This document shows positions 22,401 to 33,507 of a DNA stretch of 64,000 nt, piece by piece (the stretch's first letter is position 1; every line of letters starts with the position of its first letter). The position numbers and the translations under genes were made by a program. The stretch comes from Rhododendron vialii (Eukaryota > Streptophyta > Magnoliopsida > Ericales > Ericaceae). Where the stretch lies: assembly GCF_030253575.1 (NCBI RefSeq), contig NC_080569.1, positions 5,023,501-5,087,500 of the forward strand, given 5' to 3'. The notes beneath the pieces are model-generated. The model worked only from the letters and a program-made list of their open reading frames with translations. It ran no database searches and was not told the origin of the DNA.

Positions 22401-23017
22401 CTTTCTTTCTCACTAACATACCTTATAGTGAGGTCGTAATGTCCCCAAGGATTGCCCTAGAATATAAAGCTCACTTCTTCTCTTGCACATTTCTCCTTAC
22501 TAATCTGGGGTGAGGATAGAGAAGTGATTAGTATAAAGCTCACTTCTCCTCTTACACATTTCTCCTTACTAATCAGGGGTGAGGATAGAGAAGTGATTAG
22601 TATGATCTGATTGGTCTTCCCTTGTTTGACTTATGTAGTTACTTTCTTCTGGTTTTCTTCTGTTGTATGTTTTTTGCCCCTTCACTGGATTGAATGTCCG
22701 GTAACTTCATATTTCATTGTCTGATACTTCATGAGTCGTGTTTAGGCTTGTTGGATAATGTGCTGAGCGATTACTTATGGGCTAAGGCCGTTCTTCTCAC
22801 AACCACCACCGTAGCAACAGCTGGACTTACCATCCAGGTGCCTTTAGCAGCTGTGGTTGACTCACTGACAGGAAATGTACCGAAGCTCATGGACTACATT
22901 GGAGCAGCAGCTGTCATGGTTGGCTTTGCTGGCATTAACATCCCTTCTGATACCTTTTCGAGATCACGAGAAGCTAGTCTTGAAATAGAAAAAGAAAATC
23001 CGAGTTTAACAGATTAA
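19486..23017 (+). CDS. EamA/SLC35F-type multipass transporter
   Basis: Three exons join in phase: 19486-20040, 20331-20751 and 22746-23017, giving 415 residues. The protein is hydrophobic with about ten predicted membrane helices, interrupted after helix 2 by a hydrophilic acidic loop (about residues 60-150). It belongs to the drug/metabolite transporter superfamily: SLC35F5-like opening MNSQVWRWVLGLTYIIAVATIW, SNTILSSASSLFTFLVSLAFLGEKFT in the EamA repeat, then GDILALLSAALYAVYITLIRKKLP. Arabidopsis counterparts annotated as EamA-like include At3g07080 and At4g32140; the substrate is unknown. MNSQVW is chosen as start because family members begin there; an upstream in-frame ATG at 19411 is less likely. 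TTGCAG just before the start suggests a leader intron. Intron 2 (20752-22745) carries a dispersed repeat, a LINE tail and a tandem duplication. Confidence 0.88.
20973..21023 (-). mobile_element. Very short LINE tail insertion in transporter intron
   Basis: CATAACATGTG (20973-20983) and CATAACATATG (21013-21023) flank 29 bp consisting of T9 followed by ATCGGCGAAGGCATAAGCCA. Read on the minus strand this is CGCCGAT plus poly(A), the tail motif of the local LINEs. The flank is an 11-bp duplication with one mismatch, so it looks like an almost completely 5'-truncated LINE insertion. Confidence 0.6.
21518..22085 (+). mobile_element. Dispersed repeat, copy 2, in transporter intron 2
   Basis: Begins AGTTGTTAAAAACCTATGAT followed by CGTATCCTACGATTTGTATCG. 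It matches the complement of 14672-15203, ending at about CATAAACTAAATTTAGTATT. The inner part of copy 1 is missing here. Non-coding. Confidence 0.65.
22463..22600 (+). repeat. 69-bp tandem duplication in intron
   Basis: Units 22463-22531 and 22532-22600 both start TATAAAGCTCACTTCT and end GAGAAGTGATTAG, with about three mismatches. They sit in the last transporter intron, about 145 bp before exon 3. Confidence 0.92.
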
Positions 23018-23797
23018 TACAGCAGTTTGTAACTTTTCCTTGCATGCTTTTTGCCCGTGTCATTATCAATTCTTTCAGTGAGCCATACGGTACATTTCAC
23101 AGGTGCTATACACTGTGTACAGAATCTTAATTTCCACGTAGCTTGGCGGATTAAATCACCAGGGTCGTGTAATGATGCATTACCATTGAGTTTTTGAGTT
23201 ACTAACCTAGTGTTTTTTCCAATTACGTTGTAGATTGTATGTGAAGTCAATTAAAGTGTTCTTAGTTTAACGACTGGTATGGCAGTATTTGGCTGTGTTT
23301 GATCAAGAACTTGAAATGCGGTGAAGGCAGAAAAAAGAAAAAAAGTGAGAGAAAGAGTTACAGTTTGTGAAGAAGAACCCTAGATTTTTCGTCCAGAATG
23401 TCTTTTCTGTTTTGGAGGTAAAAGAAAATGTGAAGAAAACATTCATGCAGTGTGACGGGAAATACCCAACATTTTGTTTCCCACAGACAAATCCCTCCAC
23501 AAAATCCTTGATTTAAGAGTCTCAAGGAGTGCTCAAACTAATTTGCCAGAAGATAACTTGAATAAGTATGCCTTTCTTTCTGAAATAACAATGCAAGAAG
23601 ATCGAATATCAGCGTTCTTCAACATAAGTAGGGTGGCAAAGGGATAAAGTTAATCTCATAGTATGGATTGATGCCAATCAGGCCAGAGACAGTTGCACTC
23701 GTATAAATTTATCTCAATAATTTCCAGGGGTCATGAAAACCAACAATATAAATGTCACAGTTGAGCTACTCTTGAGTAAACGAAATCCCTCCAAACT

Positions 23798-25975
23798 TTA
23801 GCTCTGTGCAACATTTGTACGCGTATATCTTTGCATCACCCTTCGGGTGGCAAGCGCTGCAGCCTCACTAGCACGTAAAGTCCCAGTTGCCATAATTGCA
23901 GCAAATTCTTTGCTGATCTCCTCTTGCACCTTGCTTCGGGCATCCCCAAGACGTCCTTCAACCCTATTGATGGGTGACGACTCCTGTGCTCCAGAAGGTT
24001 TGATGGCCGGTGGCACCACGTTGCCTTGGTCTTCAGATTTCACTTTGCCTTTACCCTCCTTGGCCTCTGCTTGTGTTGTGGATGACTTATATCCACTACT
24101 AGCCGCGGATTTTTTGGTGGTAACTGTTGGCTGGGATGTCTGGACTTGTGTAGGTGGCAGGAACTGCGGGGCATGGGGTACGGCACCTGATCTCATTGTT
24201 GTCTCCAGTTGCTGTATCATAGGCACTGCATGAAAAAGTAAAATTACTTAAGCAGGTCGCTTCAATAAGCTTTCCATCAAAACTTCCTTCTCGAAGTCAG
24301 TCAATGCTCTGCTTCACTCTTGAAAAATGCATAGCGATAATCCTAACCAATATACAGTAGCTTTAAAGAAATTTCGTATTCAGGCCGTTCAAAAAAAAGA
24401 AATTTCGTATTCAGAAACACAAACAAACTTCTAAACCAGCAAATAACATAAGCAGTATCTCAACTTCCCAGGACCTAGATTATACAAGATTTAGTAGTCT
24501 ACCCGCTGCCTGTTCTCGTTATGACATGTACCCCAAATACCACAGCTCCTCCAAAGACTAGGACTAGAGGAGCCACAATGAAAACAACGAATTGCAATTA
24601 ATGAGCTTATGAGATCCACCCAAAATATAAGAACCTCCAAGAACACCTTTGCCAAAGATACGCAAAAGAGGAATAACAAAGAACATGACAACTTGCAAAG
24701 AGCAGCACAAAGAAATCAGTCGACTAAAGAGAAGCACCTTCAACACCACCTAGTTGACCCATCTGAGTCAACTGAATCATATTAGAAGTGTAAGGACAAA
24801 AGAACTTACATATAACAGCACCCATTGGACTGCTCATAATTTCATTAGGGAGGTTCAAGATAAAGTCTGGAATAGTTGCTCCCACCAAAAATTGAGCAAC
24901 CTCGTTGCTGAAATTGTTGCAATTATGAGAGAGCAAATTGTAAGTTCCAGCACTGTAACGGGGGCTAATCTCCTGCAAATACATTTCGAAAACATCCTTG
25001 GGCACATGTGTGACACCAAGATTTACAACTCTGATTGGGGTTCCGTAGGGCGTTTTTCCAGCAAGAGAATGCTGTACACCACCCCCAAAATAGTATTCAT
25101 TGCCGTAAACTACTACTCCTGTGTGCCTGTAATTCAAAGGTAAAACATCGATCATTAAACGTTCGAAGCCGCAATAATAAAACAGCCAATCAACCAAAAA
25201 TTAGGGTTAGAATGATGAAGTCGTCTATGAACATGTTAGTAGGCCCCTGGCAAATAAGAATTCACGTACTAAATGCTATGTTAGCCCCTTTGGTGCTACC
25301 GAAAATAGCTTCCCGCGTCCTTCTTTCTCCTCTTAAATTCAGTGAATCACATCACATGCATGGGGAAGCATCACGCAAGAGAAAGTATTTCAAACTGGGT
25401 GTAGAAGTATGTTAGCCTGAGTCAAAGTTTCCCAAAGGATTCAACTGTTGGACCAATAGCCGTTAATTCACCATCTCCTTATATAGTTTAGGTTCACTTG
25501 CCAAAATTCTATTGCTGTTTACAAGATGGAACTCTTTGCACATCAAAATTTTGTACGGTGGTTTTCTCTTTTTGTAAAGCTGAATTCTTTCAAGACATGA
25601 CATAGCAAAACCAGATCTCATCTTTCTTGCTCTTATAGTATTTTTTTATTTGATTAACCTGTGAAAAATGTATGAGGCCCAATATGTCAGGGCAAATGAA
25701 TATACTACCATCGCCCCTCACGAAAACAAAATCTTTACCATATCCCTTCAATAGCTCTTCCCAAAAATGCAGTGGAGAGCTGACGAACCATTCCTTGGCT
25801 TAAGTCATACACATTCAGGGAAACCTTGTGACCCTCCTGCCAGTGAACAGGGTTGGTTGAATAAGCAGCACAAACAGACAAACAAAAAATCTACACAAAT
25901 GGTGCAGTGGGAGAATACAAGAGTGCATGAAGTCCAAAAATCATTAAAAAAAACACATCCCGTTACCTCTTCCAT
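23798..25975 (-). CDS. PPPDE/DeSI-type thiol peptidase (deSUMOylating isopeptidase-like)
   Basis: Four exons on the minus strand (25975-25967, 25836-25739, 25126-24810, 24225-23798) give 283 residues. The N-terminus MEEEGHKVSLNVYDLSQG is the usual PPPDE opening. The catalytic pair is visible: His37 in WHTGVVVYGNEYYFGGG and Cys105 in SHNCNNFSNEVAQFL. A Gln/Pro/Ser/Thr-rich linker (about 160-225) and a helical, charged C-terminus (EEISKEFAAIMATGTLRASEAAALATRR) follow. PPPDE proteins are papain-fold cysteine peptidases; human DeSI-1/2 remove SUMO, and plant members are annotated as putative thiol peptidases. Closest remembered relative: At3g07090. Exon 1 contributes only MEE. The frame upstream of this ATG meets TAG at once, but that TAG can be an intron acceptor (see Part 2). 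A probable 5' exon lies near 26887-27020. Confidence 0.9.
24365..24414 (+). mobile_element. 12-bp LINE tail insertion with 19-bp target duplication
   Basis: AAAGAAATTTCGTATTCAG occurs at 24365-24383 and again, identically, at 24396-24414. Between the copies is only GCCGTTCAAAAA. GCCGTT plus poly(A) is the end of the LINE at 33071-33494 (TTGCCGTT-A9). The event lies in the last intron of the PPPDE gene, on the strand opposite the gene. Confidence 0.8.
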
Positions 25976-26886
25976 CTCCAGAACCTTCAGTAGCTAAAGC
26001 GTGTAACCTCTATAGAACTTTTAAACTCAGCAAGATGACCTATTTGAATCAACGATTAGCCAACAATTCAGCCATGCAGCTAAAAGTAGATACGTCAACT
26101 GCACTCATTTAAAAGAAAAATACTAGAACAGATAAACTATGAAAGTAGGTTATTCATACCTTCATTGAAACCATGCTTTTATGATAAGCTCAAACTTTGC
26201 TTTAGCCGAATACATTATGTTTAGTGTTTTATTGTTACGTTGAGGAAAAATCAGTAATCACTAAAATTTGTCTCAAGACATAGCTTATGCATGCTTGTTT
26301 ATCCATTTATTATGACAAACACAATACAGTCAATGAGCAAGTAATCGAAAGTTTTCCATAATAGAGTGCGCAACCCAGCCTGGTGAAATTAAACGCAAAC
26401 AGGAGATAACAATACCAAAAACCAAAAATAGCACGCCGCAGAAAAGACTTGCATTGATGTCTCACATAATGAATAGATGAATGAATACAAACCCAATTCA
26501 CACGTTCAAGAAACGTAAAAAAAAAAACTGAACTTTACACTTGTCGAATCGAATATTGTTAAGATTTCAAAACAGCGGAAATTCCACTCATCAGAATCTC
26601 ATACTATCAATAGAGAATCATGATTCTCGCAAACAATTTTAAAAACCAAACAATCAAAATCCTACAATTGCCCTCAATTCAGGATTGTGATTCATCCCAC
26701 TAAGACGGGGGGGGGTGGTGGGTTGTGGTGTGTGAACCCAATTGGGTTCTATACAGAGCACAAGCCCTCTCTGCTAAAGTTACGACTCCACTGATAAATA
26801 TTCACCCTAAATTATGCACCCAAATTCGAGTAAGTAATAACTTTCTCAAACCAAGCCAGACAAGCGCAGAATCCAACAATTACTAC

Positions 26887-27018
26887 CTGATTGTGTGAGA
26901 TGGAGAAGAAAGCAGCGAAACCGATGGAAGAGTAATGTGGGATACGGAGATCTCCGGTGTCCAAATAGGAAACGAAGAAGATTCTTGACGACGACCGCTT
27001 GCTTAGATTCCCAAACAT
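26887..27018 (-). other. Probable first exon (leader or alternative N-terminus) of the PPPDE gene
   Basis: The minus strand is open for 44 codons from ATG at 27018 (MFGNLSKRSSSRIFFVSYLD) to a good donor CAATCAG/GTAGTA at 26886. An acceptor TTTAG just before 25993 would join it to the coding exon in phase. It may be a leader containing an upstream ATG, or coding sequence for an N-terminal extension rich in Ser, Arg and aromatic residues. Confidence 0.4.
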
Positions 27019-27212
27019 GTTTGTTCTAGGACTAGGAGTACAGTGAGTGTATGACTTTCTGGAAATTACCGACTGCTTGTGTCACTGACACGTGAGTGGA
27101 TCTTCGGTCGTGATTTCACAAGGGTAAATTACACTTTACCCTCTGTGGTTATAGCATGTTCGGTTTGGGTTAATTTTTTTATGAATAATGAGTGAAGAAG
27201 GATAGATACTGA

Positions 27213-27358
27213 AAATTGGAAAAATGACGGCTCAGGACGTATTTTGATAATTATACCTGTCAAGGACAATTTCAGAACATTTGTTAATGCTGAAAATGTC
27301 CTTGGCGAATATTAATTATCAAAACACGTCATTGACCGTCATTTTTCCGAGAAAATTT
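27213..27358. mobile_element. Imperfect foldback MITE upstream of the PPPDE gene
   Basis: Arms are complementary over about 65 bp: AAAAATGACGGCTCAGGACG and ATTTTGATAATTATACC on the left, AATTATCAAAACACGTCATT and GACCGTCATTTTTCC on the right. The loop is only about ten bases. It lies about 200 bp upstream of the probable first exon. Target duplication not resolved. Confidence 0.6.
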
Positions 27359-27369
27359 AGAAACTATGC

Positions 27370-30084
27370 ATAGGTATTTTGAATACCCCAGACGAACAAG
27401 CCCGATTATTCATCACGATTCGATTAAAAACGGAAGTGGATAGAGCTGCAGCCCTAGGCTACGAACAAAAACCTCAGGCTTCTAAAAGGAAACTGGGATC
27501 GTGGAATAGCCTAAGAATATCGTGATGGGCTCCAAATAGCCCATTACATGAATCTAGTTGGAGTTGAAGTGCAAACCCATGTGCGAGAAGCGGTCCATCT
27601 ACTGCAGGATGTTTGCTCTCTGCAGCCACTATCTCAATAATTATTTGCGATTGTAGGTCTCTACTCCAAAAATAGATTTTTATTATGCATAAAACAATTT
27701 CGGGGTGGGTTTGGAGCGGGTACAGAGACGGAGTAACATCTACCCGAACCCGACCAAGTTTTTTCAATTCTCCCCTGACCCGATACCCGAAAAATTTAAC
27801 AAAAACCTATCCCGATCGGGGTGGGGTGGGTTTAGAAGCAGATGGGTTGAATTGTCATCTCTATGCGCTAGCCAAGTCTTACATTCAATTGTAGTTATAG
27901 TTTAGTTGTTTTCTTTGGTACCGAATTTTATTCAAAGGCATCTCCTAGCTGGTGGACGATGCTAATGAGGTGAAATACCCAAGAATTGTCTTAATTTCTT
28001 TATCCGTACAAGTTTAAATAAAACGAAAAAAGAAGAGAGCTGCAGCCTAGTTATTGTTTCCAATGACGGGAAGTAATAACTGGCGGCCCAGGCCACCTCC
28101 AATCTCTTTTCTGTTTTTTGTGAGTCTAACAACGTTCACAACTCGGATATATACCAGACCATTCACTTGCAGTACTCGTGTTTCTAAGGTTGCCTGAAAT
28201 TGCCTCCGTTGTTAAATCACGGAAGTGAATTTTACGTGATTCGTTCTTGGATACACCCAGCAATAATTCCACAGACGTTACGGCTTTGGAAACAAGTTTT
28301 CTACGCATTCTATTCACGGATTCCATTGTCGACGAGTTTCGTTAGTGGCTTTGATTCGTCGAAGGCGACTGACTGTTGAGAAGATACAGGCTCAAGTTTG
28401 TTTGCTTGAATTGGTGATATGAAGCCAGCTGGTCCCTGCCTGAGTTTTTGGAGACTCCATCTTCACAGAATACTAATCCCTAGAGCTTGCATTTATTTAC
28501 ATGGTGGTGTTGGGACTGTTCGATCGATGAAATAAAACCTGGACATTATAGGCCTAGCCTCGGCCTCGGGACATGAGTAGAAGTCAACCCTGGTTGCTTA
28601 AAGCATCAATTGCAACTATGCAGACCTTACTTAGGGCCTGTTTGGGTATCCAAAGCCACAACTGGTTGAATGATTTAGTCCAGTAAATGCCTTTAGTAAC
28701 TAGAGACATGCGCTTGCGGTTCTTTGCGGGGGGGAGGGGGTGGGGGGAAGGAAATCTAGATCTAGTTAAAAATCAAATCAAAGAGAGAATGGTCTTTGGG
28801 AAAATAGGAAAAAAAAAGAAAAAAGAAGTAAAGCTGCAAATCAGATCTCAGTTCTATTGTCATCGTCTGTGCCAATCAGAAGATCTCCGTAGGAACAATG
28901 CATGTCTTCTTCTCACAAAAACGTGAGCATTGATATCCAAACTTGTTTGAAATTATTAGCATATTATCTTCCGTCTAATAGTCGGAGGTTAGCAAGACCG
29001 TTCACATATTTAGGAGTGGAGTTCAATCGGAGTTTTTGTCTCAATAATAACTAATTATTTTCAAGAGATTGTGCTAGAATCACGATCCCATTATTTTACA
29101 TATACCCACTCACATAATTGGAGAGACTTGTTGTGTGCACAAAGTATGTATTCTTAGATTTTTTAGATGACTTTTGGAGAGAGCGTACGTGTAATTGCGT
29201 ATATAGAATTGTTTGTGTTTTTTCAGAGTTCTTGACACTGATTTACAGCAGAGGAGAAGTCTGAAGATTTAAGAGGTCGTCAATGACAAAAGGTCACCAA
29301 AGAAACTTGATTACTGCCTTGATTGGCTGATTAATCATTCGCACGTCGGCTTTTGTTCCTCTCTCTCTCTCTCTCTCTCTCTCCTATAATTTTTTACGTA
29401 CAATATCACAGGGATATGTCAAATTCTGTGTCACTTTCTTTGTTCTTCTGCTACAGAGGTAACAGCTTAGCAGTAAATATTAGTACTGCTATGCAATCAC
29501 AAAGTACTGAAGAAGCTTAGGCAATACAAAACTAGGCTTCGATTATAGGGCAGGCCTCGATCGGAATACCCTCTCCGAGATTCGCTTTCTCTGAAAGTTA
29601 GCAAAATGCAGGTTTTTCCTTTTTGCGCATTGAAATCAACGAAATGTGTTTCAATCAAGATTTCTTTAGAAACTAGTGCTACTGCTTCCTAGCTTCTCTC
29701 TTAATTGAATGATGATATGGCTTAGTGGTGTCGACCTCCTTCTGAAAGTAACTTCCGGCCGGCACTCATGCCCGATCGTGAGACTGCGCTCTGACCTGAG
29801 CTATGCAACAGCGAGATGCACCTTGATCCTTGCCGGATCTGCTTTTGACGGTTTCCATAATACGCTCGTTTGGGGACTTATTACGTACTCCGGTTATTCT
29901 GAAAGTCTCCGGTAGTTAAACCACGTCCGCCGCGCTAGCTCCAAGTCCTCTACTCCTCTGTTGGAGCCGGCTTTTGTAATAGCTAGAAGCCTACAAGTTT
30001 GTAGATCAGACCAAAAGAGCTGCCCTTTGAATAATTTACGGCCTAAATGCTGAAATTTTGTGTGGGCAGTCATGAAAACAATTG
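27370..30084. other. Repeat-rich spacer, left part
   Basis: 27690-27860 is a degenerate block of GGGTGGGTTTGGAGCGGGT/ACCCGAACCCGACC-type sequence, probably a non-autonomous element. 28634-28940 has ends GGCCTGTTTGGGTATCC and GATATCCAAAC that could be a MITE pair. A (CT)13 run lies at 29358-29383. GATATGGCTTAGTGGTGTCG at 29714 resembles a tRNA A box, as in SINEs. No exon-like pair with a recognisable product was found. Confidence 0.35.
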
Positions 30085-30227
30085 TCTACTAACAAAGTTT
30101 TTTTTTTTTTTTATAGGCAAAAACAGTTTTATTTAAAAAACTTTTTAAGGTTACATCAAATTAGGAGTTGAGGAGGGGAATTCAACCAAAGGTTAGATGA
30201 AAAAAAAAAACTGTTATCTACTAACAA
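30085..30227 (-). mobile_element. Short minus-strand LINE 3' end with target duplication
   Basis: TCTACTAACAA at 30085-30095 is repeated at 30217-30227. The 121 bp between begin with a T-run (poly(A) of the minus strand) followed by ATAGGCAAAAACAGTTTTATT, so in element sense the tail is TTGCCTAT-A(n). The element is strongly 5'-truncated and non-coding. Confidence 0.72.
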
Positions 30228-30796
30228 CGTTCAATTAACATACAAAACATTAAAATGCAAATATATGCATGTTTAGTAAAACAATTAGATGTCACGTCGT
30301 CGACAAACGGACATTATATTTTTATCTTTTCTCCAAAATTCATTTTTTGAACAGGTTTGATAGCTTTCTCCTTTTTAATAACCGCAATTGATTTTTGGGA
30401 ATTTTTTCTCCTTCTAGTTAGTTAATAGGATTGTTGGAAACCTATGGGATTCCTTTTTATTCCTCTACTTTTTAGGCCTTTGTGCATAACTATCTTATTT
30501 GGATAATTGTGAATTACATCTCTATTCGTTGCTAATAAGTGTTTGTCACAAGTTCAAATTTTACGGAGCCGCTCCAAACATTCTAAACTTTGAGAAAACT
30601 GAAAGTTGGACCGATTGTCAACTTCACATCCCCGAAACTAATTAATCGAGATAAACGCAAACTTGCCCGGACATCTTGTTATCAAAACATCTATTCGTTG
30701 CTAAAAGAATATTGTGGAAACAAAAATACTCTCTCTCTCTTATAGCAGGGGCGTTTTTGTCTCAAATGGGTGAATGACGAGGATGGTGGTAGTTAG

Positions 30797-31091
30797 GGGG
30801 GTGCAAAAAATCGTAACCCGACCAACCCGACCCAACCCTAAGGGTCTCAAGCGGGGCCGAACATGTGGTTCGGTCGAATACGGGTTCATTTTCTGTTAAA
30901 AATCAGTTTTCAGTTCGGGGTGTTGGGTTTCTTATTTGGCCCGACCAAAACCAACCAATTCATATAGATTAATTCGGTTTTGGTCGGACCCGACCCAAGG
31001 TAAAAAATTCGGACTCACAAACAGTTCTTACTACTTGTTCGGTTCAGATTCGGGGCCAAACCTAACTTGTCCGATCCGTGCACACCCCTAG
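30797..31091. mobile_element. Probable hAT-type MITE
   Basis: The ends are TAGGGGGGTGCAAAAAAT and its approximate complement GTGCACACCCCTA. The interior is a low-complexity mixture of ACCCGACC, GGTTCGGTCG and related strings. Flanks GTGGTAGT and GTACTTGT agree at 5 of 8 positions, compatible with an old 8-bp duplication. Non-coding. Confidence 0.5.
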
Positions 31092-31099
31092 TACTTGTA

Positions 31100-32518
31100 G
31101 TAGAAGGCAATTGTGTGTTTTGGCGGGAAGGTTTAAGGGACAAGAAAAGATTCCTAATCTCCTCGGGCGGCGAAAGTAAATGTTAGCTACTGTATTAAAT
31201 TAAATGTCCTTTTATTTCTTCTTTAAGAAAGACGAATAATATAGTACATCAAAGTTACACAGGAAAAGCCCGAAATTAAGGAAAATGATAGGATTAGACT
31301 TTAGGGGTGTCCATGTCCTTTTAAATTACTATTTAATTTTGTTAAGAATTAAGATTAATAAATTAAGGGGGGGGGCTTTGAGTTTTCTTAATTAGTTTTA
31401 GCATTCCAAGATTAACCCCAGAGTGCAGCAAAAGTTTTGTAATGATATGTGTGATCCAGATTGCACACACATGCAATCCCATCTCAAGCAGCCGCATATG
31501 TTAATTAATATTTTGTTATGTAAAAGTCCAAATATGTATACGTGTGCATTTGTATAGAACAAGTTTAACCTAAGAATTTGCTTGGTAATTAATAATAACG
31601 TGACATGCCCAATAGAAGAGAAACAGGTTTGTCGTAGCTAGGATTCGAAAGAAAATAATCGATTAACGATTTTGCTCGTACTTTATGGTGGACAGATGAA
31701 AGAGTACTACACATCTTCGTGTATGTATATTGTCGATCGGGAAATCATTACGATGCTAATTAGCAAATCAGATGACTTTAAACTCGGCTATTTCCCTTCG
31801 ATTCATAGACGTTAATGGCTTAAGGAATTAAGCACGTGGAAGAATGCAGGATTCTAATTTCGAATAGACTTTTTGTGGTATCCATCGTGCAACTGAAATT
31901 TTGCGAGAAGAAAGGTACAAAGAAATTTCATATAGATGACCTTGTTCCGATAGACGAGTTGCGCTAGTCAAATTTTGGCAGACGTCTTCTCTTGCTTGTA
32001 CTTGTTGATGATTAGTTTCTTCGCGCACAATTGGAATACAGTAGTAGTACTAAAGAATTGAGAGTCAAAATACATTTAAGAGAGTGTTTAAAATTTTCAA
32101 CGCGCATGCAATGAAGCCCGGGTGGGATATAGTAATAGCGTCCTCTGTCTCTTCCATCCATCTATTTCTCTAATTAACATGGATAGCATGGCCCATGTCA
32201 TATTTCAACCACCACTTTAGTCTTAGAGAGAGAGAGAGAGAGACAGAGACAGAGAGAATCCAATGTTTCAGCCATCCGAGAGAGAGAGAGAGTCCAAATG
32301 TTTCATCATGAAACTTTCATGCCTTGTTTAGCCTTATATCCAAGCGTCAACTAAGGAAATAGATAGTTGTTGGCCATGAGAACACCCAACACTAATACAA
32401 CACGTGCAAGCATGTACATATATCACTCGATTTGGTGATAACATAGAGATTTCATAAGCCTACAAGTCCAACTCATTATTTTGTAAGCCCACAAGTACAC
32501 ACACGTAACGTAATACAG
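31100..32518. other. Spacer, nothing recognised
   Basis: AT-rich. Contains short GA microsatellites at about 32226-32296. No gene recognised. Confidence 0.35.
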
Positions 32519-32703
32519 TACCCTATGAAAGTGTCTAAAATTCTAAACTCTATAAAAGTGTCTAAATTAACCACAAAAATCTTATAATAGAAAAATGTAT
32601 CCTAAAACCCTATAAAAGTGCCTAAACCTTAGGATACCCTATTTTATAATAAGAAAATATACCTTAAACCATATGAAAGTGCCAAAAACTTAGGGTACCC
32701 TAC
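32519..32703 (+). repeat. Imperfect tandem repeats
   Basis: CCCTATAAAAGTGCCTAAA-like units recur four times (about 32521, 32548, 32609, 32668), with AATCTTATAATAGAAAAATGTA-type sequence between the later ones. Units are divergent and unevenly spaced. Non-coding. Confidence 0.6.
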
Positions 32704-33057
32704 CCTTGGGAGTGGAATGGGCCTACTATGAACTTTTTAAAATGGACTTGACACCTAACAAAACTAAGAGGTAAACTTGCAGGCTTATGAAATTCACATA
32801 ATAGACCTAAGACAAATTTTTTATTTTATATACAAGTCATGATTCCGTTGAATTTGAAATACTACAATACACCTGCTATTTAAGTGTGTATAGTATACAC
32901 CCCTTGAAATTCACAATATTTTGAACGTGGTTCGTGACATTTGTATAAACCTTTTTCTTTTTTCCCCATAGAAGAAACATATGAATACCAAGACAAAAAT
33001 CCATAGCATGTATGTAATATATGTATTAAAAATGTACGCTATGAATCTGTATCTAAA

Positions 33058-33507
33058 TGGTAGGAACTGCGTTGGTGTTGGCTCCCGCCGTGGCCAGCGT
33101 TAGGTAGTTCGGTTCTCGCTTAACGGCTTGGTGCAGCTTCCACGGCAGTTTAGGTGAGCTGGTTTTGGTTTTCTTCACCGTGGGTGGCCGTGGTGGCTTG
33201 GTGGATGTCGATGGTGAATTCTAGCGGTGGTGGTTGCGGTGGTGGTTGCGCTGTCTGTGGCAGGTGGAGGTGGCTCTTGAGTTAGGTTTAGGGTTTTCTT
33301 TTGGATTGAGGTTTCATTGTTGTATTTAGGCTTTTAGGCCTTTTGGGTTTTTTGTATTGTTTATTGTATATCTCGGCTTCTTAGGCTCTCAGGTATTGCA
33401 TTGGGCTCGTCCCTTTGCTTTGTTTTCAACTTTTGTTTGGATACATTTCCTCTCCCCTTAATAAAATGCTATTTTGCCGTTAAAAAAAAATATTTGGTAG
33501 GAACTGC
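33058..33507 (+). mobile_element. 5'-truncated LINE 3' end with perfect 13-bp target duplication
   Basis: TGGTAGGAACTGC at 33058-33070 is repeated exactly at 33495-33507. Between them are 424 bp: a GC-rich GGTGGTGGTTGCGG segment, then T-rich 3' UTR, AATAAA at about 33460, TTTTGCCGTT and nine A. This layout matches the LINE end at 1791-2645. The exact duplication suggests a fairly recent insertion. No intact frame. Confidence 0.85.

Noticed and set aside
28126-28326. 66-codon minus-strand frame (MESVNRMRRKLVSKAVTSVE)
   Set aside because: Looks protein-like in composition, but no domain, partner exon or homologue is recognisable.
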